Assembly: GCA_938004235.1 (NCBI GenBank)
Contig: CALKWL010000179.1
Coordinates: 1 to 17,302, forward strand
Direction of reading: 5' to 3'
Source of the DNA: an uncultured Gammaproteobacteria bacterium
GTDB taxonomy: Bacteria > Pseudomonadota > Gammaproteobacteria > Halothiobacillales > Halothiobacillaceae
Length of the DNA stretch: 17,302 bases
Below are positions 6,694-14,362 of this stretch, in pieces. The position numbers and the translations under genes were made by a program. The notes under the pieces are model-generated. The model was not told the DNA's origin. It ran no database searches and worked only from the letters and a program-made list of their open reading frames with translations. The first letter of the stretch is position 1. Each line of letters starts with the position of its first letter.

Positions 6694-9084
6694 TTATGTC
6701 CTTAAGCTAATGCCAAAACGGGTTTGCAGTCGCGCGAGTGCGTCACATATCAGCGCATCCACGTCCGCGTCGCCAAGAGTGCGCTCGTTATCTTGCAAAA
6801 TCAAGCGGATAGCGAGGCTTGCGTATGTATCAGGTACGCCTTGCCCACGGTAGACGTCGAACACTTCGACTTCACGCAAAAAGGCGGGCGCGTCATCCAT
6901 CACGCAGGCGATCAGTTCTGCGCTGCTGACAGCATCGGGTACGAGCAGGGCAAGATCGCGGCGAATGATGGGGAAACGCGAGGCAGGCTGGAAGCGCGTT
7001 TTGCGGCGTTGCAATACGGCGGATTGACGCAGTTCGAACAGAAGTACCTTCCCAGGAAGGTCAAGGGCGCTTTCCAGACTTGGGTGCAACAACCCGACCC
7101 AGCCGAGTTCTTCGTCGTCCAGCATCAGTCGTGCCGAGATGCCGGGGTGCAGGGCAGGGCATGCTGAGGTGTCGGCAGTGCGCAGCCATTGCACATGCCC
7201 CTTGGCGCCATTCAACTCAAGCAGGGCTTCGATATCGCCCTTGACGTCGAAGAAGTCCGTTTTGCGTGCTTTGTGACCCCACTGTTCGGGGCGCTCGTCG
7301 CCAAATACCAGACCGGCCAGCATCGGTTCTTGCTTGAGTCCAGCCATATCCGGCACGAAGCGCAGACCGCTTTCAAACAGGCGCACGCGGCCTTGCTGAC
7401 GGTTGAGGTTGTATTTCAGCGCGTTAATCAGCCCCGCCCATAGCGTGGTACGCATGGCGGCCATCTCGGAAGAGATTGGGTTGGCCAGCACCAGAGGGGT
7501 GAGATTTGGAGTCAGTTTGGTTAGCAGCGGGGTGTCGACGAAGCTGTAGGTAATGACCTCGCGGTAGCCCAGGCTGACCAAGCGGTCTTTCAGGGCATGT
7601 AGGCTGATTTGATTTTCCGGGCGCGCCTCGATGTCCATGGGCGCAACGGGCAGGCGTGCTGGCAAATGATCGTAGCCGTGCAAACGCGCCAGCTCTTCGA
7701 TGAGATCGACTTCGATGCGGATGTCGTGGCGATGGCTAGGGGCGGTGGCCTTCCAGCCTCCATCGGTACGTTCCAGCATGATGCCCAGTCGGGTCAGCAG
7801 GCTTTCCACGCGCTCATCACTCAGGCTGAAGCCAAGCATACGTTCGATGCGGGTGGGGCGAAGCAGAATAGGCGCATGCTGCGGCATGTGCTCGCTGCTG
7901 AGGAGCTCTTCCACAGCGCCGGGAACGCCGCCGTAGAGCTCGCACAGCAGTTCGGTCGCGCGTTCGATCGCGATACGCGGCAACTCGGGGTCGGTGCCGC
8001 GCTCAAAACGATGCGCGGCATCGGTGTGCAGGCCGAAACGGCGCGCCCGCCCGGCAATGGCTTCGGGTGCAAAGTAGGCACTTTCCAGCACGATGCGGGT
8101 CGTTCCGCTCGTGACGCCGGAGTTCTGGCCGCCGATGACCCCGGCCATGGCGACGGGGCCTGTTGGGTCGGCAATCACCAGCATGTCGCTTTCAAGATTC
8201 AGGGTTTTGCCGTCCAGACCGATCATGGTTTCGCCCGTGTGCGCCAGGCGCACTTCAAGAGGTCCGGCAAGGCGGTCAAGGTCGAAGGCGTGCAGTGGTT
8301 GACCGAGTTCGAGCATCACATAGTTGGCCACATCAACAATCGGGTGAATCGGGCGCAGGCCGGAGCGGCGCAGGTTTTCGCACAGCCATAACGGGGTGAC
8401 GGCTTGGTTATTCAGTCCTTCGATCACGCGCGCGCAATAGCGCGGGCAGGCGGCGGGTGCGCTGAGTTTGACATCGATTCGGGCTGTGCTGGCCGGTGGT
8501 ATGACGACCAGCTCGGGGCCACCCAGCGCCAGGTTGTTTTGGGCGGCAGTCTCGCGTGCGAGACCGAGAATGCTCAGGCAGTCGCCACGATTGGGGGTGA
8601 TGCCGAGTTCAAAAATGTGGTCATCAAGCTTGAGGTAAGAACGGAAATCGACACCAGCCGGAGCGTCGGCGGGCAGTTCCAGCAGGCCATCGTTGTAGCC
8701 ATCCAACCCCAGCTCGGATGCGCCGCACAACATACCGAAGGATTCAACGCCGCGCAGCTTGGCTTGCTTGATGCTCAAATTGCCCGGCAGCTCGGCGCCC
8801 ACGCGGGCGAATACCGCCATCAGTCCGGCGCGGGCATTGGGTGCGCCGCAGACAACCTGCACCGGCTGGCCGGAGCCATCATCCACCTGGCAGACACGCA
8901 GCTTGTCGGCATCGGGATGTTGGACAGCTTCAAGAATGCGCGCTACCACCACGCCGGAAAAGGCGGGTGCGGCAAGCTCAAGTGCATCCAGTTCCAGCCC
9001 GGCCATGGTGAGCTGGGCACCGAGTTGTTCGGAAGAGAGGGCGGGATTGACCCATTCGCGTAGCCATTGTTCAGAAAAGCGCAT
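6694..9084 (-). CDS. pheT: Phenylalanine-tRNA ligase beta subunit
   Basis: This is the beta subunit of the (alpha-beta)2 enzyme that charges tRNA-Phe; it carries tRNA-binding and editing functions. The 796 residues show the expected order. First comes an EMAP/OB tRNA-binding domain (about 40-150, with PDADKLRVCQV and VVCGAPN). The B3/B4 editing domain follows (about 210-385, ITPNRGDCLS just before it, LHAFDLD within). Then come B5 (about 400-475), the catalytic-like core, and a C-terminal ferredoxin-like anticodon-binding domain (about 703-796, FPIIRRDLALLVPD). The ATG lies 15 bases after pheS with a modest ribosome binding site. Confidence 0.97.
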   Translation of the reverse strand: MRFSEQWLREWVNPALSSEQLGAQLTMAGLELDALELAAPAFSGVVVARILEAVQHPDADKLRVCQVDDGSGQPVQVVCGAPNARAGLMAVFARVGAELPGNLSIKQAKLRGVESFGMLCGASELGLDGYNDGLLELPADAPAGVDFRSYLKLDDHIFELGITPNRGDCLSILGLARETAAQNNLALGGPELVVIPPASTARIDVKLSAPAACPRYCARVIEGLNNQAVTPLWLCENLRRSGLRPIHPIVDVANYVMLELGQPLHAFDLDRLAGPLEVRLAHTGETMIGLDGKTLNLESDMLVIADPTGPVAMAGVIGGQNSGVTSGTTRIVLESAYFAPEAIAGRARRFGLHTDAAHRFERGTDPELPRIAIERATELLCELYGGVPGAVEELLSSEHMPQHAPILLRPTRIERMLGFSLSDERVESLLTRLGIMLERTDGGWKATAPSHRHDIRIEVDLIEELARLHGYDHLPARLPVAPMDIEARPENQISLHALKDRLVSLGYREVITYSFVDTPLLTKLTPNLTPLVLANPISSEMAAMRTTLWAGLINALKYNLNRQQGRVRLFESGLRFVPDMAGLKQEPMLAGLVFGDERPEQWGHKARKTDFFDVKGDIEALLELNGAKGHVQWLRTADTSACPALHPGISARLMLDDEELGWVGLLHPSLESALDLPGKVLLFELRQSAVLQRRKTRFQPASRFPIIRRDLALLVPDAVSSAELIACVMDDAPAFLREVEVFDVYRGQGVPDTYASLAIRLILQDNERTLGDADVDALICDALARLQTRFGISLRT

Positions 9085-9099
9085 GATTTTGCCTATCCC

Positions 9100-10107
9100 T
9101 TATGCAAATTGTTCGAGGAAGCGCAGGTCGTTCTCAAAGAACAGGCGCAGATCATTGATGCCGTAGCGCAGCATGGTCAGGCGCTCCAGTCCAAGGCCAA
9201 AGGCAAAGCCCTGATAGCGTTCGCTGTCGATGCCGACATGGGCCAGTACGTTGGGATGCACCATGCCGCAGCCGCCGATTTCCAGCCAGCCGCCGTTCCA
9301 GCTCATGTCCATTTCAGCCGACGGTTCGGTGAATGGAAAGAACGAGGGGCGAAAGCGTACTTGCAGATCGTCGCGCTCGAAAAAGCGTTGCAGGAAGACC
9401 TGCACCACGCCCTTGAGGTGGGCGAAGCTGACACTTTCATCCACCCAAAGACCTTCGATCTGGTGAAACATCGGCGAATGGGTGGCATCCGAATCACAGC
9501 GATAGACCCGGCCCGGCGCAATGATGCGCAACGGCGGTTGTTGTTGCTCCATGGCGCGAATCTGCACCGGCGAGGTGTGGGTGCGCAGCAGGGTGGTGGC
9601 ATCGAAATAGAACGTATCGTGCATGGCGCGCGCCGGGTGGCTTTCGGGGATGTTGAGCGCGGTGAAATTGTGGAAGTCGTCTTCGACCTCAGGGCCTTCG
9701 GCAACGCTGAAACCGAGCTGACCTAGCAGGTCTTCGATGCGGCGCAGGGTCAGGGTGACCGGGTGCAGGCTGCCCATGGCTTGGCCGCGGCCGGGCAGGG
9801 TGATATCCACGGTTTCACGGGCAAGACGTTCGGCGAGCTGCGCGGATTCCAAAGCCTGCTTGCGACTATCCAGCGCTTGCTCAAGCTTCTGGCGCAGCCC
9901 GTGCAGGATCGCGCCTTGGGTGCGTTTGTCGTCCGGCGAGAGCTTGCCCAAGCCTTTCATGGCTTCGGTGAGTGCGCCCTTTTTACCAAGGAACTGTACG
10001 CGAAATCCGTCGAGGGTGGGCAGGTCAGGCACGCTGGCGATTGACAGGATGGCGGCATCAAGCGCGAGGCTTAATTCGTTGAAATCAACATTCGCGTCAT
10101 TGCTCAT
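9100..10107 (-). CDS. pheS: Phenylalanine-tRNA ligase alpha subunit
   Basis: This is the catalytic alpha subunit of PheRS, a class II synthetase. A coiled-coil N-terminus (about 1-90) leads into the class II core: GSLHPVTLTLRRIEDLL and EGPEVEDDFHNF (motif 1 region), GRVYRCDSDATHSPMFHQIEG (motif 2), and GFAFGLGLERLTML (motif 3). The chosen ATG at 10107 gives a start MSNDANVDF. An in-frame GTG two codons upstream (10113) is a possible alternative; neither has a strong ribosome binding site. The gene is preceded by a terminator and a leader of about 160 bases that may control it. Confidence 0.95.
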   Translation of the reverse strand: MSNDANVDFNELSLALDAAILSIASVPDLPTLDGFRVQFLGKKGALTEAMKGLGKLSPDDKRTQGAILHGLRQKLEQALDSRKQALESAQLAERLARETVDITLPGRGQAMGSLHPVTLTLRRIEDLLGQLGFSVAEGPEVEDDFHNFTALNIPESHPARAMHDTFYFDATTLLRTHTSPVQIRAMEQQQPPLRIIAPGRVYRCDSDATHSPMFHQIEGLWVDESVSFAHLKGVVQVFLQRFFERDDLQVRFRPSFFPFTEPSAEMDMSWNGGWLEIGGCGMVHPNVLAHVGIDSERYQGFAFGLGLERLTMLRYGINDLRLFFENDLRFLEQFA

Positions 10108-10194
10108 GCGCACGGTCTCATGATGGGTGAGTTGTAAAAAATATGTCCATGGAAAGGAGGCGCCGTGTTTTCGGAGGCTTATCCCAGGACAAAA

Positions 10195-10242
10195 TCATAA
10201 GAAAAAACTGTCGGATGCAGCTCTTTTTGATGATTTCGACAT
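10195..10242 (-). CDS. Possible pheS leader peptide (15 codons)
   Basis: A short ORF in the pheS leader reads MSKSSKRAASDSFFL and stops at TGA. It has tandem Phe codons TTT-TTC two codons before the end. A weak GAAG lies 9 bases upstream of the ATG. In E. coli the pheST operon is attenuated through the Phe-rich PheM leader peptide, so position and content are suggestive. However, only two Phe codons are present, and no strong terminator hairpin with a U tract is clear between it and pheS. A 7-bp stem with a bulge (GTCCTGG with CCATGGAC) before TTTTTT is the best candidate. Confidence 0.3.
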   Translation of the reverse strand: MSKSSKRAASDSFFL

Positions 10243-10263
10243 CAACGGGCTTCAGGTTGATAC

Positions 10264-10294
10264 AAAAAAGGGGAGACCCGCAGGCCGCCCCCTT
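10264..10294 (-). terminator. Intrinsic terminator after rplT
   Basis: On the minus strand AAGGGG (10289-10294) pairs with CCCCTT (10268-10273) around a GC-rich 15-base loop and is followed by six T (10264-10269). It lies about 22 bases after the rplT stop and separates the infC-rpmI-rplT transcript from pheST. Such terminators are often partial. Confidence 0.65.
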
Positions 10295-10315
10295 GATCGT
10301 CTACATTCGTACAGC

Positions 10316-10675
10316 TTACGCAGCGAGGGCGGTCTTGGCCTGTGCAGCGATGGCGGCAAAGGCAGCCTTGTCGTGCATGGCGATATCCGCCAGCACCTTG
10401 CGGTCGATATTGATCGCAGCTTTCTTCAGGCCGTTCATCAGCTTGCTGTAAGACAGGCCGTTGTTGCGGGCTTCGGCATTGATACGCACGATCCACAGGG
10501 CGCGGAACTGGCGCTTCTTCTGGCGACGGTCACGATAAGCGTACTGGCCAGCCTTGATGACGGCCTGCTTGGCGACCCGGTAGGTGCGCGAGCGAGCGGC
10601 ATAATAACCTTTGGCCTTGGCCAGGATTTTCTTGTGACGGGCACGTGCGGTAACACCGCGTTTAACTCTTGCCAT
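10316..10675 (-). CDS. rplT: 50S ribosomal protein L20
   Basis: L20 is an early 23S rRNA-binding protein needed for 50S assembly, and in E. coli it represses its own operon. The 119 residues have the basic start MARVKRGVTARARHKK, then YYAARSRTYRVAKQAVIKAGQYAYRDRRQKKR and the globular LWIVRINAEARNNGLSYS, as in the family. An excellent ribosome binding site (AAGGAG, 7 bases before ATG) supports the start. The gene lies 28 bases after rpmI. Confidence 0.98.
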   Translation of the reverse strand: MARVKRGVTARARHKKILAKAKGYYAARSRTYRVAKQAVIKAGQYAYRDRRQKKRQFRALWIVRINAEARNNGLSYSKLMNGLKKAAINIDRKVLADIAMHDKAAFAAIAAQAKTALAA

Positions 10676-10703
10676 GGTATATCTCCTTAACTAAGGCCTG
10701 GAT

Positions 10704-10898
10704 TTAGGCGTAGGGCAGCAAACGAACAATGCCTTTGACATCGCTCTCGTGAACGTAGGCGGGTGAACCCAGCTGACGCTTGGTCTTGCTGCTCTTCTTG
10801 GTCAGGATGTGGCGCATGAAGGCCGCGCCACGCTTGAAGCCATGCTTGGTTTTTTTGAAGCGCTTGGACGCTCCGCTGTTACTTCTGATTTTGGGCAT
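10704..10898 (-). CDS. rpmI: 50S ribosomal protein L35
   Basis: This is a 64-residue basic large-subunit protein. The start MPKIRSNSGASKRFKKT and the middle KRGAAFMRHILTKKSSKTKRQL are diagnostic for L35. GGAG lies 9 bases before the ATG. It sits between infC and rplT in the classic infC-rpmI-rplT order; the 171-base gap after infC holds two hairpins. Confidence 0.97.
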   Translation of the reverse strand: MPKIRSNSGASKRFKKTKHGFKRGAAFMRHILTKKSSKTKRQLGSPAYVHESDVKGIVRLLPYA

Positions 10899-11005
10899 CG
10901 TTTTCGACTCCAGTTCATGGGGTTGCTCAATGCAGAAGGCATTGAGATTCCCTTATCGTTCGTAAATCCCTTGGCGCCGGAGTGTCAGCGCTTCAGGGTC
11001 GAATG

Positions 11006-11048
11006 GGCGCGGGTCTGCTCCGCGCCGAATGCACTCCCGGAGGAGTGC
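11006..11048 (-). promoter_or_regulatory. Tandem hairpins in the infC-rpmI gap
   Basis: Two perfect 7-bp stems lie head to tail: GGCGCGG/CCGCGCC (11006-11012 with 11020-11026) and GCACTCC/GGAGTGC (11031-11037 with 11042-11048). No T run follows either on the minus strand, so they are not ordinary terminators. In E. coli, L20 represses rpmI-rplT through RNA structure in this gap. A similar role is an inference from position only. Confidence 0.4.
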
Positions 11049-11069
11049 GTCTTGTCACGAAAAAGCGCC

Positions 11070-11612
11070 TTAGTGCTTCTTCGGTGCAATCACCATAACC
11101 ATTTGCCGACCTTCGAGCTTGGGGCGCTGTTCGACGGTAATTTTGTCGCCCAGTTCCTCTTCGATGCGGTCGTACATCTGCATACCAATGTTTTGATGCG
11201 CCATTTCACGCCCACGAAAACGCAAGGTAATCTTGACCTTGTTGCCGTCTTCAAGGAAGCGCGTGACATTGCGGAACTTGACCTGGTAGTCCGCCTCTTC
11301 GGTGCCGGGTCGGAATTTCACTTCCTTGACCTCGATCACCTTCTGGTTCTTCCTGGCTTCGTTGGCCTTCTTCTGCTGCTGATAGCGGAACTTGCCGTAG
11401 TTCATGATCTTGCACACAGGTGGGTTGGCCTGGGGCGAGATTTCAACCAGATCAAGTTCGGCCTCTTCTGCCATGCGCAGAGCTTCAAAGCGGCTCACTA
11501 CGCCAACCTGATTGCCTTCCGCATCAATCAGGCGCAATTCACGAGCAGTAATTTCTGTATTCAGGCGCGGTTCGTCGTCTTTCTTTTCGCGCGTTTGGGG
11601 TGCTAAAGCGAT
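11070..11612 (-). CDS. infC: Translation initiation factor IF-3, non-AUG start
   Basis: IF-3 binds the 30S subunit, prevents premature 50S joining and rejects non-AUG starts. The body is typical: an N-terminal domain with ARELRLIDAEGNQVGVVS and DLVEISPQANPPVCKIMNYGK, a basic linker, and a C-terminal domain with KFRPGTEEADYQVK and ITLRFRGREMAHQ. An open frame from the first usual start codon (TTG at 11537) would give only 155 residues and cut into the N-domain. The same frame continues upstream to ATC at 11612 (180 residues, E. coli length) and ATT at 11618 (182). AGGA at 11620-11623 is 7 bases from ATC but only 1 from ATT, favouring ATC. Rare starts are the known basis of infC self-regulation. 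Confidence 0.93.
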   Translation of the reverse strand: MALAPQTREKKDDEPRLNTEITARELRLIDAEGNQVGVVSRFEALRMAEEAELDLVEISPQANPPVCKIMNYGKFRYQQQKKANEARKNQKVIEVKEVKFRPGTEEADYQVKFRNVTRFLEDGNKVKITLRFRGREMAHQNIGMQMYDRIEEELGDKITVEQRPKLEGRQMVMVIAPKKH

Positions 11613-11668
11613 CTTAATATCCTCAAAAATCCAATCAAATCAGCGTCATGCCTCTCTTTGTCTAAGAG

Positions 11669-13576
11669 TTATACTCGCTGGGCAATGTCTTCGTGCAGCT
11701 TGGCCATGAACGTATCCAGGCTCATGCTGCCAAGATCTTCGCCATTACGGGTACGCACGCTTACCTGACGCTGTTCCACTTCACGATCCCCGATGACCAC
11801 AAGATACGGGATGCGCTGTAGAGTTAACTCGCGGATTTTAAACCCGATCTTCTCGTTGCGCAAATCCGCCGCGGCGCGGAAGCCAGCGTTTTTCAGCGTT
11901 TTTTCGACGTCCTGGAGATACGCGGCCTGTTTATCCGTAATTCCCATCACGGCGACCTGCTGCGGCGCCAGCCAAAGCGGGAAGTGACCGGCATAGTGCT
12001 CAATCAAAATGCCGACAAAACGCTCAAGGCTGCCGAGGATGGCGCGGTGAATCATCACCGGGGTTTTGCGCTGACCATCTTCACCGACAAACTCGGCATC
12101 CAGACGTCCCGGCATGGAAAAATCAACCTGAATGGTGCCGCACTGCCAGTTACGGCCAATGCAGTCCTTCAGGGTGAACTCGATTTTCGGGCCGTAAAAC
12201 GCGCCTTCGCCGGGTTGCAAACGGTAATCCAAACCGCGCGCTTCGAGAGATTTGGCCAGTGCATCTTCCGCCTTGTCCCATAACTCATCCGCGCCGACGC
12301 GGCTTTCCGGGCGGGTGGACAGCGCGAGGGTCACATCGGTAAAGCCGAAGGTGGTGTAGACGTCAAAAGTCTGCTCGATCAGCGAGGCGACCTCGGCTTG
12401 CAATTGCTCCTCGGTGCAGAAAACGTGCGCATCATCCTGGGTAAAACGACGGGCGCGCATAATGCCGTGCAGCGTGCCGGAGGGTTCGTTGCGGTGGACA
12501 GTGCCAAATTCGGCAATGCGGAAGGGCAGGTCGCGGTAGCTTTTCAAGCCTTGGTTGTACACCTGAATATGCCCAGGGCAGTTCATCGGCTTGATGGCGT
12601 ATTCATGATCGTCCAGATTGGTAGTGAACATGCCGCCGGAGAATTTGCCCCAGTGCCCGGACTTTTCCCACAGCGAGCGGTCGAGAATCTGTGGAGTGTT
12701 CACTTCGAGGTAGTCGTATTTGGCCAGATGCGTGCGCATATAGCCCTCGACTTGGCGGAACAGGCGCCAGCCCTTGTCGTGCCAGAACACCATGCCCGGC
12801 GCTTCTTCCTGGAAGTGGAACAGGTCAAGCTGCTTGCCGATGCGACGGTGGTCGCGCTTTTCGGCTTCTTCCATGCGGTGCAGGTACTCGTCCAGCTCGG
12901 TCTGGGTCGCAAAGGCCACGCCGTAAATGCGCGAAAGCATGGCGTTTTTGCTGTCGCCGCGCCAATACGCGCCCGCCACCTTGGTCAGCTTGAAGGCCTT
13001 GATATGGCCGGTGGACGGGACATGCGGGCCACGGCAAAGGTCGGTAAAGTCGCCTTGGGTGTATAGCGATAGTTCTTCATTGGTCGGGATGGATTCAATG
13101 ATTTCGGCCTTGTAGGCCTCGCCCAAGCCTTTGAAATAGGTCACGGCCTCATCACGGCTCATCACGCTGCGTGACAGAGGCTGATCGGCCTTGGCCAGCT
13201 CACGCATCCGGGTTTCGATTTTTTCCAGATCGTCGGTAGTGAAGGCAGGCTCGACGGCGAAGTCGTAATAAAAGCCATTGTCGATCACCGGGCCGATGGT
13301 GACTTGCGCCTGCGGATAAAGCTGTTTGACCGCCTGCGCCATCAAGTGTGCGGCAGAGTGGCGGATGACCTCGACACCCTCAGCATCCTTGGTGGTGAGA
13401 AACTGCACACGGGCGTCATGCGAAATCGTGCGGCTCATGTCCAAGAGTCGGTCGTCCACCTTAGCGGCGACGCACGCCTTGGCCAGGCGTGAACCGATGT
13501 TATTGGCAATATCAAGCAGACTGACCGGATGGTCGAAATGACGCACGGAGCCGTCGGGGAGGGTGATATTCGGCAT
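11669..13576 (-). CDS. thrS: Threonine-tRNA ligase
   Basis: This cytoplasmic class II synthetase charges tRNA-Thr and edits mischarged Ser. The 635 residues show a TGS domain (about 1-62), then an editing domain with HSAAHLMAQAV (HxxxH) and DLCRGPHVPSTG (Cys and His of the editing site). The catalytic core contains MNCPGHIQVY (zinc Cys), HRNEPSGTLHG (motif 2), TQDDAHVFC (zinc His) and HRAILGSLERFVGILIEHYAG (zinc His and motif 3). An anticodon-binding domain (about 535-635) ends the protein. GAGGA 7 bases before the ATG supports the start. A stable hairpin lies just upstream in the leader, and infC follows after 56 bases. Confidence 0.97.
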   Translation of the reverse strand: MPNITLPDGSVRHFDHPVSLLDIANNIGSRLAKACVAAKVDDRLLDMSRTISHDARVQFLTTKDAEGVEVIRHSAAHLMAQAVKQLYPQAQVTIGPVIDNGFYYDFAVEPAFTTDDLEKIETRMRELAKADQPLSRSVMSRDEAVTYFKGLGEAYKAEIIESIPTNEELSLYTQGDFTDLCRGPHVPSTGHIKAFKLTKVAGAYWRGDSKNAMLSRIYGVAFATQTELDEYLHRMEEAEKRDHRRIGKQLDLFHFQEEAPGMVFWHDKGWRLFRQVEGYMRTHLAKYDYLEVNTPQILDRSLWEKSGHWGKFSGGMFTTNLDDHEYAIKPMNCPGHIQVYNQGLKSYRDLPFRIAEFGTVHRNEPSGTLHGIMRARRFTQDDAHVFCTEEQLQAEVASLIEQTFDVYTTFGFTDVTLALSTRPESRVGADELWDKAEDALAKSLEARGLDYRLQPGEGAFYGPKIEFTLKDCIGRNWQCGTIQVDFSMPGRLDAEFVGEDGQRKTPVMIHRAILGSLERFVGILIEHYAGHFPLWLAPQQVAVMGITDKQAAYLQDVEKTLKNAGFRAAADLRNEKIGFKIRELTLQRIPYLVVIGDREVEQRQVSVRTRNGEDLGSMSLDTFMAKLHEDIAQRV

Positions 13577-13597
13577 GAGAAGTTCCTCGGTTCAGTG

Positions 13598-13618
13598 GCG
13601 CCCCCTACCACGGGGCGC
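13598..13618 (-). promoter_or_regulatory. Hairpin in the thrS leader
   Basis: A perfect 7-bp GC-rich stem (GCGCCCC at 13598-13604 with GGGGCGC at 13612-13618) with a 7-base loop lies about 10 bases upstream of the thrS ribosome binding site. No T run follows it on the minus strand, so it is not a terminator. E. coli thrS is repressed by ThrRS binding leader hairpins that mimic tRNA-Thr. Such a role here is inferred from position. Confidence 0.4.
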
Positions 13619-13656
13619 GTAATACACAAAGGTTGCAAGCGACCTTAGATCGCACA

Positions 13657-13689
13657 AACGAAAAGGGCACAGCGCGGTGCTGTGCCCTT
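13657..13689 (-). terminator. Intrinsic terminator after tRNA-Val
   Basis: On the minus strand a perfect 11-bp stem (AAGGGCACAGC with GCTGTGCCCTT; 13679-13689 with 13663-13673) and a 5-base loop are followed by TTTT. It lies directly after the tRNA-Val 3' end and isolates the tRNA transcript from the thrS operon. thrS therefore probably has its own promoter in the following 80 bases, though none is clear. Confidence 0.8.
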
Positions 13690-13694
13690 GGAAT

Positions 13695-13771
13695 TGGTAG
13701 GCGCGATTGGACTCGAACCAACGACCCCCACCATGTCAAGGTGGTGCTCTAACCAGCTGAGCTACGCGCCT
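13695..13771 (-). tRNA. tRNA-Val (GAC)
   Basis: A 77-base cloverleaf lies on the minus strand. Acceptor AGGCGCG pairs with CGCGCCT, the D arm contains AGCTCAGCTGG, and the anticodon loop CTTGACA gives GAC. The T arm contains GGTTCGAGTCC, and ACCA is encoded at the 3' end. A consensus-like promoter precedes it and a terminator follows it. An accessory region with an integrase begins on its 5' side. Confidence 0.96.
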
Positions 13772-13788
13772 GTATAAACAGAGCGCGC

Positions 13789-13816
13789 ATTCTACAAGGT
13801 TGTTTCATGAAGTCAA
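13789..13816 (-). promoter_or_regulatory. Promoter of tRNA-Val
   Basis: On the minus strand TTGACT (13811-13816) and TAGAAT (13789-13794) are separated by 16 bases, a good sigma-70 match ending 17 bases before the mature tRNA. The bases right after the -10 box are GCGCGC, the GC-rich discriminator typical of stringently controlled stable-RNA promoters. Confidence 0.75.
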
Positions 13817-14022
13817 CATGAATTGTAACTTGTTGTTTTGGATTGCATGACACGCCAATGCTGCTTTGTAAGCACCTTAAGTTCGGCGTGAATCCGCACA
13901 CATAAAGGCAAGCTTAATTTTCAAGGTGCTGTGATTTGGGACACTTCTGTGACAGTTGTGTGCCACATCCTGATGCGGTGATTTTTCACGATCCTAAGGA
14001 AATGAGCATCACCTGGTTTTCG

Positions 14023-14214
14023 TCACTTGGGTGGTTGGGGCTTGTCCAAACAGCTCACTAGGTAGGCCTCAAGGGCTAATCTCACGACATCCGATCTCGT
14101 CGGAATAACGCCTTGCTTTTTTAATTCGAGTGAACGGCATTCATCGATTCGAGCAAGCGTCTCGTCATCTAGGCGAATGTTGACTTGACGTTGTTGAGTG
14201 CGTTCACCGGACAT
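14023..14214 (-). CDS. Ribbon-helix-helix (CopG/Arc-type) DNA-binding protein
   Basis: This is a 63-residue protein with the short beta strand RQVNIRLDDETLARIDECR followed by helices ending TRSDVVRLALEAYL, the pattern of ribbon-helix-helix repressors. Such proteins bind DNA as dimers and act as antitoxins, plasmid copy regulators or small phage/island repressors. The ATG at 14214 is preferred over one six codons upstream because AAGGA lies 9 bases before it. No toxin-like partner is adjacent. It is divergent from the excisionase-like gene, and the region between them holds repeated palindromes it may bind. That link is an inference. Confidence 0.8.
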   Translation of the reverse strand: MSGERTQQRQVNIRLDDETLARIDECRSLELKKQGVIPTRSDVVRLALEAYLVSCLDKPQPPK

Positions 14215-14275
14215 GTCGTTAGATCCTTGCATTGCTGTGTAGGCAATAAGTTTAAACGCTACCGCAGTTTATTAC

Positions 14276-14350
14276 GTATAGCGATGTGCGGCGCTTGCAT
14301 TTTTGTGTATAGCTGATATACATAGCCCATGACTGTATAGCAGCTATACA
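14276..14350. promoter_or_regulatory. Phased TGTATAGC operators in a divergent region
   Basis: A perfect 17-bp palindrome TGTATAGCAGCTATACA lies at 14334-14350. A variant, TGTATAGCTGATATACA, lies at 14306-14322, and a half site GTATAGC at 14276-14282. Their centres fall near 14283, 14314 and 14342, about three helical turns apart. They sit between two divergent genes. The middle one overlaps a possible plus-strand promoter (TTGCAT at 14295, TATACA at 14317). They look like binding sites of a dimeric repressor, perhaps one of the two flanking gene products. Confidence 0.7.
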
Positions 14351-14362
14351 TGAGACAAAGCT

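Noticed and set aside
7609..9063. Long plus-strand ORFs opposite pheT
   Set aside because: They are shadows of pheT in the complementary frame, with no start signals or recognisable domains.
13695..13771. tRNA-Val as the attachment site of the island
   Set aside because: The island lies on the tRNA 5' side and no second partial copy of the tRNA 3' end is visible in the window.
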